This document shows, piece after piece, positions 1 to 10,186 of a stretch of 64,000 nucleotides of DNA; position 1 is the stretch's first letter; the number at the start of each line of letters is the position of its first letter. The translations under genes were made by a program, and so were the position numbers. The stretch covers positions 6,517,501 through 6,581,500 of the forward strand of contig NC_084938.1 in NCBI RefSeq assembly GCF_958298935.1, written 5' to 3'. Below the pieces are notes generated by a model. It was not told the DNA's origin. It saw only the letters and a program-made list of their open reading frames with translations, and made no database searches. This DNA comes from Phragmites australis. Its lineage: Eukaryota > Streptophyta > Magnoliopsida > Poales > Poaceae.

Positions 1-1239
1 AATAGAGTTTCATAGTCAGAAACACAGCCAGCAAGTTACGGTACACACTGACATTGGTAACTTCTGATCCGCAGTTTCCGTTCCAGTTTCGCCTGCTGAG
101 CGGAAGTACCTTCCCTACAAAGCATCCAAAGTCAGGAACCGGCTCCTTTGACATTGCTAAGTCAAGTCAGAGACAAACAGTACCGAGAACAGTTATTTGT
201 GAGAGTGTTGTAGCGCTAAATCTGGACGGTTCAGTTCCAACCCAACGGAACATAGCAGGGTAAAGTCATGATACTGTTCACATCTAACTTCGCTTAGCAA
301 AGTCAGAGGAACCGATTCTCAAGTCAGAGAGTTTGAAAATCAATACCAAGACTACAGAAAAAGGAAGAGAAAAATAGAGCCCAGACGCAGTACACATGCG
401 ATGCTATGCTCTCCTAGCAAACCGCCGGTGCAACACAATTCATTTCTATCTTGAATACGGATCCTCTGACTTACTCACGTAGAATAAGTCAGATGATCCG
501 CGTCCCTCGTAAACAACTCAACACCTCTCATTTGCAAAGTCTAAACAATGTTACACTGATCTAAATCACGACCGCGTCGATCGATGGGATCTCATGCATA
601 AAGAAATGTGGACATTAATCAGGGGTTAGACTAGACATACGTACATCGAAAAATTACGGCCCATGTGACCTGCAGTACCAGCCTGCATGCTTCACGGTCT
701 TCTACACAGACACGCAGTTAAAATACTACGAACCAATTGATGGTACGTAGTCAACCCAAGACCTGTACGAATCGGTACTCGTACCAAGCAAAAGATATGT
801 ACTGGCAAGTTACAGCAGATGGTACGAATGAATGCTTGATCCGTAAATAAGTTGCAGAGAGATATATGTAGTTTTGTCAGAGTAAAACTGGACGGAAAAT
901 GGCAGGATCAATATGATCACTCACCCAGAGGTCCATAACACTGCCGCTTTAATAACTTCAGTGGTATATCTGTAAAAATGGATGCTGCTGTAAAATTCTC
1001 TCACTTTAAACAGGTTTCAAATCCCACCATTATTTATTAATGGAGGGTAAAGAATCCTTAGCGCCCTCGAACACATGAAAAAAAGAAAGCAGAAGAATTA
1101 TGTTGATGCAGTAACCACGCAATGCTCCTGCGAGAAGAACTACACAAAGAAACAATTTTACACTTACGAGAGTGAAAACTCCAGATTTAGTTCAAGGATA
1201 TATTTGAGCATCCCAAAGAATAGATGCATGAGAACACGC
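1..1239. other. Intergenic, no gene recognised
   Basis: AT-rich sequence with only short open frames, none resembling a known protein or showing a splice-linked exon series. No LTR, TIR or tandem repeat was recognised here. It may hold the 3' flank of a gene lying to the left of the window. Confidence 0.5.
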
Positions 1240-2020
1240 TGAAAGAATGTCATGAATTTGCATTGTTCAGTGCAAGCTAGGAGCTTCAGACAATCTCGTG
1301 AAAAGAACAGCACTAAACACACGAACAAAAGTTATCAGAAACTAGGAGGAGCGAGTTCTCGGGTGGAACTTTGTGAATGGCCAAGTGATCCTTTTTGTTA
1401 CTTGCGGATCTCTATTTGCCTACAGAAGAACAGGTCACCACCTCACTCGCATTAGTAAATAGATTTATAATATGGGGAGTGTCATTCTATCATTAGATCA
1501 AGCAGCCTAATCGACCAAACAAGCTTTTGATACTCCTTTCGAAGATTCATTTATAACAATATCTTATTGTTGCACAACATCATCTATGCCACATATTTCA
1601 GAGGAACAAGCGATATCAATTTATACCTAATTAATAATAGAATAAAACACAGTAATTTTATCAGCAAGATGAAACCGCAATGGCCAAGGAGGCTAAAACA
1701 CTATTCCCAAAATAAACGGACTGACACTTACTGATTCCCCCCAGAAATCTCAAGTCTTCAACTTGCAGAAGAATCAACTGTATCTGTCAGAAGGCACCAT
1801 GGGGCTGCTCAAAGATTACTGCTGTGATAGAGCCTTATAACATAGTCAACTCTTTCACCGCTCAAGCTTTAATTGAAGCCAATTTTATCAAGTTTTTTAT
1901 ATCCACTAACTCAACAGCTAGATGGTTCTCTATAATTTCTTAGATCTTTGGAGAATCGAAGTCGCTACTAGGTTAGATCTTGATTAGACTTGAACTCCCT
2001 AATATCCACTGCCCATCTCT

Positions 2021-2029
2021 CTATATAAG
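2021..2029 (+). promoter_or_regulatory. TATA box of XTH gene 1
   Basis: CTATATAAG lies about 60 bp upstream of the chosen ATG at 2090. The same motif stands at 12993-13001 before XTH gene 2, in flanking sequence that is also conserved (a GATCTTG-TTAGAC block about 50 bp upstream in both). Conservation between the duplicates supports it as the core promoter, which implies a very short 5' UTR of about 30-40 nt. Confidence 0.7.
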
Positions 2030-2089
2030 TTCACACCATTTGGAGCACAGTACACTCGCATTGTGCCCACTCAACAACACCAAGCAGCC

Positions 2090-3255
2090 ATGGGGCAGGC
2101 TAGGGCTCAGCTCCTAGCCTCCCTAGCGGCTTTCTACCTCATCCTGGCAGTCTCCCATGTCGCCGGCAACATGGCAGACAACATTGACATAATGTGGGGC
2201 AGCTCAAAGTGGGTCACCGACAGCACTGGCCAACAGGCCATCGCGATGACTCTCGACCGCTACACCTCCTCCGCAATCCGGTCGAAGAACGCCTACCGCT
2301 TCAGCAGGGTCGACATGGATATCAAGCTCGTCCCCGGGAACTCAGCCGGCACGGTGACCACACTCTATGTAAGTGACCAAGAACCGAGCTGATTAATGTT
2401 CATGCCGCTCCTGGATCCTTCAGACTAACCAACATTTTATGTCGCGATTTGAGAATAGATGATAACAGAGGGGCAGTGGCAGACCCATGACGAGATCGAC
2501 CTCGAGTTCTTGGGGAACAGCAGCGGGCAGCCTTACACCCTGCATACTAACATGTATGCCAGAGGTAAAGGTGGCAGAGAGAAGCAGTACCGGCTTTGGT
2601 TTGATCCCACTCAAGATTACCACACCTACACCATCATCTGGAACAGAGATTGGACCTTGTAAGCTCCCCTGCTATCTTAGCTAAAATTTAAGTTCATAAA
2701 TAGTACGTTGCCAGTAAAGGCGCAGTTTGGCAGTGCCATATTATTCAGTGGTACATAGTAAAGAATTTTGGAAAGGAACTGCCATACCAGGATGAGATAT
2801 TGCTCAACCTACTTACTTGCAAGCACTAAAGCTTATATCATATGCCCTTGCTGGTGAAATGCAGAATCCTTGTCGATAACAAGCTGCTCCGGCAGATCAA
2901 GAATAAGTTGATGTATGGTGTCCCATACCCATTCTATCAGCCAATGAGGATGTACGCCACCATCTGGAATGCCGACGACTGGGCAACGCAGGGTGGGCGG
3001 GTCAAGACTGACTGGTCACAAGCACCATTCACCGCATACTTCAGGAACTACAGGGCCACATCCTGCACCTCCTACCAGAGCTCCTCGATTTGTGGCGAGG
3101 GTTCAACTAGCCCCAGAGGTTGGCTCAACCAGGAGCTGGACGAGACACGGAAACAGCAACTGCGGGAGGTGGATTCTAAGTACAAGATCTATGATTATTG
3201 CACTGACAGAAAGAGGTTCAAAAATGGGTTCCCTGCTGAGTGTATGGCAGAATAG
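2090..3255 (+). CDS. Xyloglucan endotransglucosylase/hydrolase (XTH), tandem copy 1
   Basis: Exons 2090-2368, 2459-2658 and 2865-3255 join in frame to 289 aa, normal for GH16 XTHs. The enzyme cuts wall xyloglucan and rejoins it to another chain, or hydrolyses it, in the apoplast. Residues 1 to about 26 form a hydrophobic signal peptide. The catalytic motif [11 protein letters not shown] falls at residues 103-113, with nucleophile E105 and acid/base E109; the usual family motif has F where this has L. An N-glycosylation site (NSS) follows at 113, as is typical. The C-terminal XET_C part has the [10 protein letters not shown] signature and the conserved cysteines. Introns have GTAAGT and GTAAGC donors. 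The ATG at 2090 is chosen because its context (GCAGCCATGG) is strong and it aligns with the start of gene 2; a non-ATG extension to 2063 is not supported. The paralogue is 11 kb downstream. Confidence 0.93.
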
Positions 3256-3638
3256 AGGTGATTCAACTAGCAGATAGAAAGGGTGAGAGGTGTATTGGAT
3301 GATTCAGTAATTCAGTGCATTCTTTTCAAGATGAACAGCATAATTAATGTTTTGTCCGCTGCGTTTATTAAAAATAAAATGAACCGATAAAAGCATATCA
3401 TGTAAATCCATATGTTGGATGTGCATAACGGCATATATCAAATGTGGTGCAATGATGCAGTGAGCTAAATATGTAAAAGCTAGTAGTGTGGTACTGTGGT
3501 TTGAGGAATGGGATGGTCCACCGCCTCACATCCTACATTAGCACAAGGCTAGTATGTGAGAAATGGGATCGTTCCACCAAAATCACGGAACGATCCATAA
3601 ACTAGCCAGTGCTATGTTGAAGTAGTCTTGCAAAGGCT
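3256..3638 (+). other. 3' flank of XTH gene 1
   Basis: The first 100 bp match the 3' flank of XTH gene 2 and are probably 3' UTR. An AATAAA-type hexamer at 3373-3378 is a plausible polyadenylation signal about 120 nt after the stop. From about 3495 to 3605 there are inverted short blocks (GGATCGTTCC against GGAACGATCC), which may be a MITE remnant. No gene is seen. Confidence 0.45.
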
Positions 3639-5518
3639 AAAATACAAAAATAAACAACATAAGTTAGCGTATTTGCGAAAATAGACAACATATCAGCGTA
3701 TTTATAAATCTAGCACCTGTATTCGGCACTTAAAATCCAAAAACTCAATTTCGGTACCTCAAACTCCGAAAATATGTCGGGTCCACTAATTTCGGCAACT
3801 GAAGTACCGAATACGATACTGTTCATCGTATTTTACATCCAAATACCACTCGAGAGAAGCTAGCAAGCTACAGTAGAACGCAGAAAGTAGTTAAAAATTC
3901 ATGTTTTTTATTTAACTCACGATTTTATTTGGGAGTATAAAAATAGTCTAAAAATTCTAAACGTTTTCAGGAACAAAATAGAGGTCACTAGCAATCCGTT
4001 TTAATTGGTTTGATCCAAAAAGCATGAGCCAATATTTAATTAAAATTCTCTAAATAAGCGAACTTTTATAAATTCTAGTAATTTTTAATGCCTTAAATAA
4101 ATTCTCAAAAATCTAGAAAAAATCACTAATATTCTTCTAATGTGATGTACTAATTTATAAAAATATTTCGAACCCTATGTTATTTGGTGAAAAAATAAGT
4201 TCCTTTATAATGATCCATTTATATGCATTCTTATCATTTCATGTCATATTCTCTTTTAATTCATTTCATGTGACATTCTCTTTTTAATTCATTTCATTTC
4301 ATGTACTAATATTTTATTATTTCAAGCTCAGCCAGCACATTTGACGATGAGATGTGCTAATATCTCCTGTGTTTGACATCCTCATTTATATGCATTCTTA
4401 TCATTTCATATGATATTCTCTTTTTAATTCAATTTAAATAAAAATAAACGCATACATTCTCTTTTAATTCATTTCATATGATATTCTCTTTTATCATTTC
4501 AAGCTCACCTAGCACATTTGACGATGAGATGTGCTAATATTCTTCTCATGTAATGCAGTCAACATGAACATATTGAAATTGTTTTTTCATACACCTTTGT
4601 TGTCTGCACTAAGGAAGCAAAATATTTCCAACCAAACCTTGTCACTCCTCGGTAGATCGAAACACCTTCGCAAGTGCGCAACATACTCTTGCCTTGTCAT
4701 GCTTTTCATCTCCTCAGCCGTATATCTTCACACCACTCCAGCCATGACAACAAGGGCGGTCATCCTCCACAAAAGAGAATATCATATGAAATGAATTAAA
4801 AGAGAATGTATGCATTTATTTTTATTCAAATTGAATTAAAAAGAGAATATCATATTAAATGATAAGAATGCATATAAATGGATCATTATAAAGGAACTTA
4901 TTTTTTCACCAAATAACATAGGGTTTGAAATATTTTTATAAATTAGTACATCACATTAGAAGAATATTAGTGATATTTTCTAGATTTTTGAGAATTTATT
5001 TGAGGCATTAAAAATTGCTAGAATTTATAAAAGTTAGCTTATTTAGAGAATTTTAATTAAATATTGGCTCATGCTTTTTGGATCAAACCAATTAAAACGG
5101 ATTGCTAGTGACCTCTATTTTGTTCATGAAAATGTTTAGAATTTTTAGACTATTTTTATACTCCCAAATAAAATCGTGAGTTAAATAAAAAACATGAATT
5201 TTTAGCTACTTTCTGCGTTCTACTGTAGCTTGCTAGCTTCTCTCGAGTGTGCACGGCAAGCCGGCTTTCGGCACCTCAGTTGCCGAATATAGCGTGTTTT
5301 CGGTATTTGAGGTGTCGAATACGGTGAATAGTGTCGTATTCGGTACTTTAGTTGCCAAAATTAGTGGGTCTGACGTATTTTTAGAGTTTGAGATACCGAA
5401 ATTGAGTTTTCGGATTTTAAGGTGCCGAATACAGATGCTAGATTTACAAATACGCCGATATATTGTCTATTTTTGTAAATACGCTAGCGTATGTTGTTTA
5501 TTTTTGTATTTGCAAACC
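3639..5518. mobile_element. Large foldback (long inverted repeat) element with captured cargo
   Basis: Two arms of roughly 840 bp (about 3639-4482) and 745 bp (about 4772-5518) are near-perfect reverse complements. The outer ends share the block ATACAAAAATAAACAACATA on the left and its complement on the right. Internal blocks such as GAACGCAGAAAGTAG, and the whole AT-rich core around 3870-4220 against 4880-5230, pair with only scattered mismatches. The left arm carries an extra, partly duplicated 140-bp segment, including two copies of a GCACATTTGACGATGAG motif at about 4338 and 4515. A 290-bp unpaired centre holds a fragment of an AP2 gene. No clear TSD was found, so the superfamily is unassigned (MULE-like or foldback). 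Any transcript across it would form a long double-stranded RNA. Confidence 0.85.
4638..4715 (-). pseudogene. Captured fragment of an AINTEGUMENTA/PLETHORA-type AP2 gene
   Basis: Read on the minus strand, the centre of the foldback element encodes EEMKSMTRQEYVAHLRR. This is the linker that precedes the second AP2 domain in ANT/PLT/BBM proteins. Immediately afterwards, in another frame, it encodes GVSIYRGVTR, the start of that AP2 domain. The 7-8 codons that normally separate the two are missing, which also shifts the frame. The match ends at AAG followed by GTTTGG, which could be an old exon-intron border. The piece cannot encode a working DNA-binding domain. Identity rests on motif recognition alone. 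Confidence 0.72.
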
Positions 5519-5936
5519 GTCAAGCCTCTCACGATACTAACGATCAATCAAACGCGATTTTACTGAGTCACCTCGGATTCGAGGCTCGGCATCTTCTTCA
5601 TGAAATCTCAGAGGATATCCTCCCCCTCAGTGCTTATTTTTTTAAGTAGTCTTTCAAACCAAACACCTTATAACTTGATGTATTCGCAGATAATTCAGTT
5701 CAGTGCTAACCAGCTCACAGAAATCATTTCAAGAAAATGCATGCAGGACTAAGATACAGTGCATGACACTTTGGTTGCAGGAATGTGAAGTCAAATTTGC
5801 TGCCTTAGTGTCATAAGAATTTTTTGCTTGGCTACATACGTACCTTCAGTGGTAACTGGTAAGGTCGACAAGGAATAGGCAATCTGCACCCCTTCTTTTC
5901 AGTGCTTAAATGTAGCACCGGCATGATCTTAGTCAG

Positions 5937-8040
5937 TGTAACACATTGGGACCACTATAAGTCCGGAATATCACTCAGACCAAACTACAGAACTACCAAA
6001 GCTCAAAGGAAACTTCTGGCAGCACTTCTCCTTGAAAATAGAGGTATAACTGGTAGCAAACACACATTAAGACAGATAAAAGTTTATCGAACATCACAGT
6101 AGCATTATATACATCCTAGCAACGAAGGAACGTGCTTCAATCATACATCCAAGTCACCACGGGCCAAAATATACATCATAGGGTAAAGCGTCGTCATCTA
6201 ACAACATAACAAGCGAGTGCAAGCGACATGCAGCTACCCATCCCACATATGTGTCATCACCTCAAAAGTACCTAAAAAGAAAGCAAGGGTGAGATTCAAA
6301 ATCTCAACAAGCAAATTTGCTTTAACGAGCTATTTAGCTATAATTGATTAAGCAATCATCTTTGAATAGAAACTAAAAAACAGAACAGACTACCAACATC
6401 AAGAAAAAAATATGGCTAAGCAAGTCCAATGGCAACATCAATCATTTTAACGTCCTCTAGCATGATCCTTCACAACTGCATCATATATAAGCCAAATTAA
6501 AGAAGACATTGATGCGATCAAATTAAAGAACTTCACATGAATGCATATGTATACACATGACATACTCTTTATCACCCTTATCCTCCATCGGGTAATGTAA
6601 GGTGTGCACCGTGCCCTTTCTCGGGTAACATACAGTATTGTACCGATACGATCACGGTCAGAAGATGGTGATATGACTTCCAATATATGAGATGCATATG
6701 TATAACATGCTTTATGCATAACCAACAACATAACTTAAAAGGATATGCTTAAGACTTCAAGAATTGCATAATGTAGTAATAAACAACTGCAATTAACATA
6801 TCACACTTACTGCACTTCATAAATCAAGAATCGAGTAAACTACGGAAAGGTGAATAAAAGGGAAACAAGCTCATAATCAGTTTATTAGGTTAGATGTATG
6901 CATTGCAATTAAAAGAATGATGGCAAACAAATAACAGGTGAAAGCGTGGTCTGCAACATTCACTTCATTGGCGATGAAGGCGGGCACTAGCTACGATCTA
7001 AAGCGGTACCACCTGAACAAACACACCATTAGCAGCAAGACGCCACAACAACAAAACAAAAGAAGGTGCAAGCTTCTATGCCCAAAACCCCATAATCCCG
7101 ACCACCTACAGAAAGACATCTACTAACTAGAACGCTAGACGTTGAGCAAGAACCTTCTCTAGCTCGATCGAAGACCGAAGAACAAGACACAACGCACGGG
7201 CTAGTCCTTGGCAAACAACAACACCGATTAGCCAAAGACACCTAAACCGCTTACCCAAAAGGAAAAACGCTAACGCCAAAGAAAAGCTTACAACAAGAAC
7301 TACAACTTATATTTTAACCATACAAGCGAAACCGGCACCGATTAGGCCTCAAATTAAATTGACACGCTACTCCCTAACCGGACCAACAACGCACTCAACG
7401 ACGACGTGGACGACCAATTTCAAAATTCTACAAGCATCTAAGGACTACGAGGGAGTCACCTTTGGAGTAGATCCACAAACCGGCAAAGAAAACCGGTAAA
7501 CTCGCGAAAGGCCTCTTCCTCCCTTCTTCCTCTTCTTTCTTCATTCTTCTTCCTTCTTTTTTTCTCTTTCTCTTTCTTATTTCTTTTCCCCTTCCTGGCT
7601 GACTAGCCCCTCCCCATAGCCCCCCACGCCTCCCCCCATGCCCCCCTGCTCCCCCTCCCTCATGGTGGCGAGGCCGAGACAACAGGAGGTGGCAGCGGTG
7701 ACCGGAGCCGGAGGCGACATCGGCCAGGTAGCTTGGGGTGGCAGCGGCGGCGGCCCGGAGCTGGCTAGGGCTAGAGGTGGGCGATTCGGGCGGAGGCGAG
7801 TGCAGGGGGCCAATCCCACCTAGTTTTTTTTAATTTATCCAACAATCTAGATTTATTGGGCTCACCACAGACTCATCGAGTGCTCAAACACGATGTTATA
7901 CAACAAAACGGAATCGCCTTGATGAGATCTACGCATTCACAGTCTTCGATCGTCTATCTGAGCAACAGTTCAAAATGTTAAAACACGTACTCCTCACGTC
8001 CCGTGGTCACAACTGAAATCCACAGTTTTCGGGTATTACA
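5937..8040 (-). mobile_element. Solo LTR of a retrotransposon
   Basis: A 2104-bp unit starts TGTAACACATTGG and ends GGGTATTACA (TG..CA), flanked by the perfect 5-bp duplication GTCAG at 5932-5936 and 8041-8045. There is no second LTR and no gag/pol, so this is a solo LTR left by recombination. Read on the minus strand it begins TGTAATACCC, a start common in grass Gypsy LTRs, which suggests minus orientation. It contains a pyrimidine-rich tract (7505-7600) and a GC-rich block (7600-7810). The open frames in these are compositional. The insertion lies in the downstream flank of XTH gene 1. Confidence 0.85.
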
Positions 8041-8795
8041 GTCAGCTTGAAAAGTGCAACATACCACACTATATTCAGAAAAAGATAGGTTTCTACAGAT
8101 AAGATAGTAGCCAGAATAAATACTAGCACCTCGTCAGTATTCTCTCTGATCATATTTCGTTACTAGCACCTCGTCAGTATTCTCTCTTATCATATTTCGT
8201 TATCAGTACAATTAACAGGACACGACTTAAAACAAATACTACCATTTTTTTCAGTGTAGAGAGTGGGCATAGCAGAACAAGTTTCAAGTTTAAAGAGCAT
8301 ATAACCAACAAATCATCGGTAGGAGTCTCACAAGAAATGTATTTCGGAAACAAAAGTTGGATATGATTATTTATACAAGACTCTGCTTTGCCAAGTTCCA
8401 GAGCTCCAGTTCTCACTCTAGAAAATAAGTTGAAGCTGAAAGGTTATTTAATAACAATTCTAGCTACTTGAAGTTAGCTCTTATTTATTGTTGCTGTAAT
8501 TTGATCACAGGACCGTTCAAAAAAAAATCCTAACTTTTTGGATGCTAACTGCTACCAAAATGTAAATAAGCAGCACAAAAAAACAACGAGTGCATTGAAA
8601 ATGTTGAGATGACCATATGGCCAACTGCACACCATTGCAGAAAAAGGCCAACTGCACTGTTTAAAAAATCCGAAATATATCATAGCTATACTAAATGTAG
8701 TGCCATCCACAGCTGCAAACTTTCAAGTTGAAAAAGATCTGTACTGTAGAGAACCCAAAGAGACAAACGGTGGATGTAAATAGTGAATATAATAT
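8041..8795. other. Intergenic between solo LTR and TIR element
   Basis: No gene is seen. A short tandem duplication lies at 8121-8200. The stretch around 8395-8450 shows weak similarity to 16105-16150 downstream of XTH gene 2, so the segmental duplication may extend this far. Confidence 0.4.
8121..8200. repeat. 40-bp tandem duplication
   Basis: Two head-to-tail 40-bp units, 8121-8160 and 8161-8200, beginning TACTAGCACCTCGTCAG, differ by a single base (G/T). It looks like a recent local duplication. No coding content. Confidence 0.9.
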
Positions 8796-10179
8796 AGGAA
8801 TAAGTCCAGTTTTGATCCCTCAACTATGAAATTGGGTAACTCTCACCCCCAACTGTCAGAACCGGTTCAATTTCTATCCTGACCTCATCAAAAGCTATTT
8901 TTGGTCGATGTGGCAGCAATTTTCGAATCCACACTGGCATATCTCTCCAAGTTGGCAGTTTTTTTGCCAACTAGTTTATGACGTGGCTCGGGCCCACCTA
9001 TCATTCTCTCCTCTTTCTTTCCTTTCTTCCTCCTCGTCTTCAACCTCTATCTCTTCCCTTTTCTCTTCAAGCTCTCTCTCCCTGAAACTTGTGCTAGATG
9101 GATCCGGCAAGGAAATGCTAAATCAAGTTCAAGAACCTGGGACGGTTAGCTAGGAGTCGACTCAGCTAGCAAAGGAACGCCAGAATCAAGCTTCCTACCA
9201 TCAAGCTCGAGGTCCTCACTGCCCAGATAGAGGTTCCAGTGCCGAGCTTGAGATCCAGTTGCACAGATGGAGTTCCCGCACAGAGCTTGAGGTCCTCGCC
9301 GCTCAGATCGAGTTTCCCGCGCTAAGCTTGAGTTCCCCACCACCGAAAATGAGTTTCTAGCCTTGCGCCTTGCCATCCTTGAGAAACCCATTGGCGGTAT
9401 TGCGATATCAATGAAGCAGATCCCACCATGGCTGCTGCCCCCATGGCGACGGAATCTCCTTGATAGCAGCGCCCACCACCCCTTGTCATGCGATGAGTTG
9501 AAGGTCATTGGCGGCGGTTGTCTTCCAGCTGGCGCGGCTCCACGCGTAGAGGCAGCAAGAGGTCAGACGTAGCTTCCTCAAGCCGATGATGCGGAGCTCA
9601 CAACTCGGACCCCAACCGGTCGAGGTCGAGCTCGCGAAGTCCTCGACATGGTGCATGACGCGTAAGTTGAAGGGCACGCCATGCAATGGATGATTACGGT
9701 GACTCTCAGTCGACCATGGAGATAACGAAGGCAGCGCCATGGAACTTGAGGCCAACACGTCTACACTAGTGCAAGACGTGTTGATGGAGAGTGGCGTAGG
9801 TGGCGACGGCTTGATTGGTTGGTTGAGAGCGGCAGTGACGGCTTGATCTGCATCGTCGACTACAGGGAGAGGAGGGAAGCAAGAGGAGAGAGAAAGGGGA
9901 GGATGAATAAGAGAGGATTGGGTCTTACAGGTGGGACCTATCATTTGTTTTAATTTATTTTTCTTTTGTTGAGTGGGCTAACATGTCAATAGAAACTATG
10001 TGATGTGGCTGCCAACATGGCAAAATAGCCGCCACATCACACGAATACCACCTCAAACAGGCTCGGGATAGAAATTGAGCCGGTTTTGACAGTTGGGGGT
10101 GAGAGTTACCCAGTTTCATAGTTAAGAGTCAAAATCGGATAAACGCAATAGTTGAGGGGTCAAAACTGGACTTATTCCT
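8796..10179. mobile_element. DNA transposon with ~85-bp terminal inverted repeats and GC-rich interior
   Basis: The left end reads AGGAATAAGTCCAGTTTTGA and continues through ACTCTCACCCCCAACTGTCA. The right end is its reverse complement, interrupted by a roughly 30-bp insertion within the right TIR (about 10100-10150). The flanks share ATAATAT (8789-8795 and 10180-10186), but the sequence is AT-rich, so TSD length is uncertain (9 bp would fit Mutator-like). The interior at about 9140-9840 is distinctly GC-richer than both the ends and the surroundings. It contains frames of 120-152 codons that I do not recognise. No transposase is seen, so it is non-autonomous; a gene-capturing MULE is possible. 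Confidence 0.75.
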
Positions 10180-10186
10180 ATAATAT

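Larger units (their letters stand above)
1240..5936 (+). repeat. Segmental duplication, copy A (contains XTH gene 1)
   Basis: About 850 bp upstream of XTH gene 1 can be aligned by eye with 12140-13070 upstream of XTH gene 2. Shared stretches include CATTAGTAAAT at about 1449 and 12348, and the TATA region. The 3' UTR-like sequence after both stop codons also matches (an ACTAGCA..AGAAA-GGTGAGAGG pattern), as does a further block at about 5780-5920 versus 15740-15870 (GGAATGTGAAGT, then a CTTACC-TCAG block, then ATGTAGCACC). Between these blocks copy A carries a foldback element at 3639-5518 that copy B lacks, and the solo LTR at 5937 sits at its right edge. Both insertions therefore look younger than the duplication. 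Outer limits are approximate. Confidence 0.7.

Noticed and set aside
2063..2089. Upstream extension of XTH gene 1 to 2063
   Set aside because: It would start at a GTG. The ATG at 2090 has a strong context and matches the N-terminus of XTH gene 2.
3495..3610. Small MITE between XTH gene 1 and the foldback element
   Set aside because: Short inverted blocks exist, but no defined ends or TSD could be found.
7428..7823. Glycine- and arginine-rich frames on both strands
   Set aside because: They lie inside the solo LTR, in purine/pyrimidine-skewed and GC-rich tracts, with no homologous motif.
9146..9944. Minus-strand frames of 120 and 152 codons as genes
   Set aside because: No recognisable domain and they lie inside a TIR transposon; kept only as possible captured cargo.
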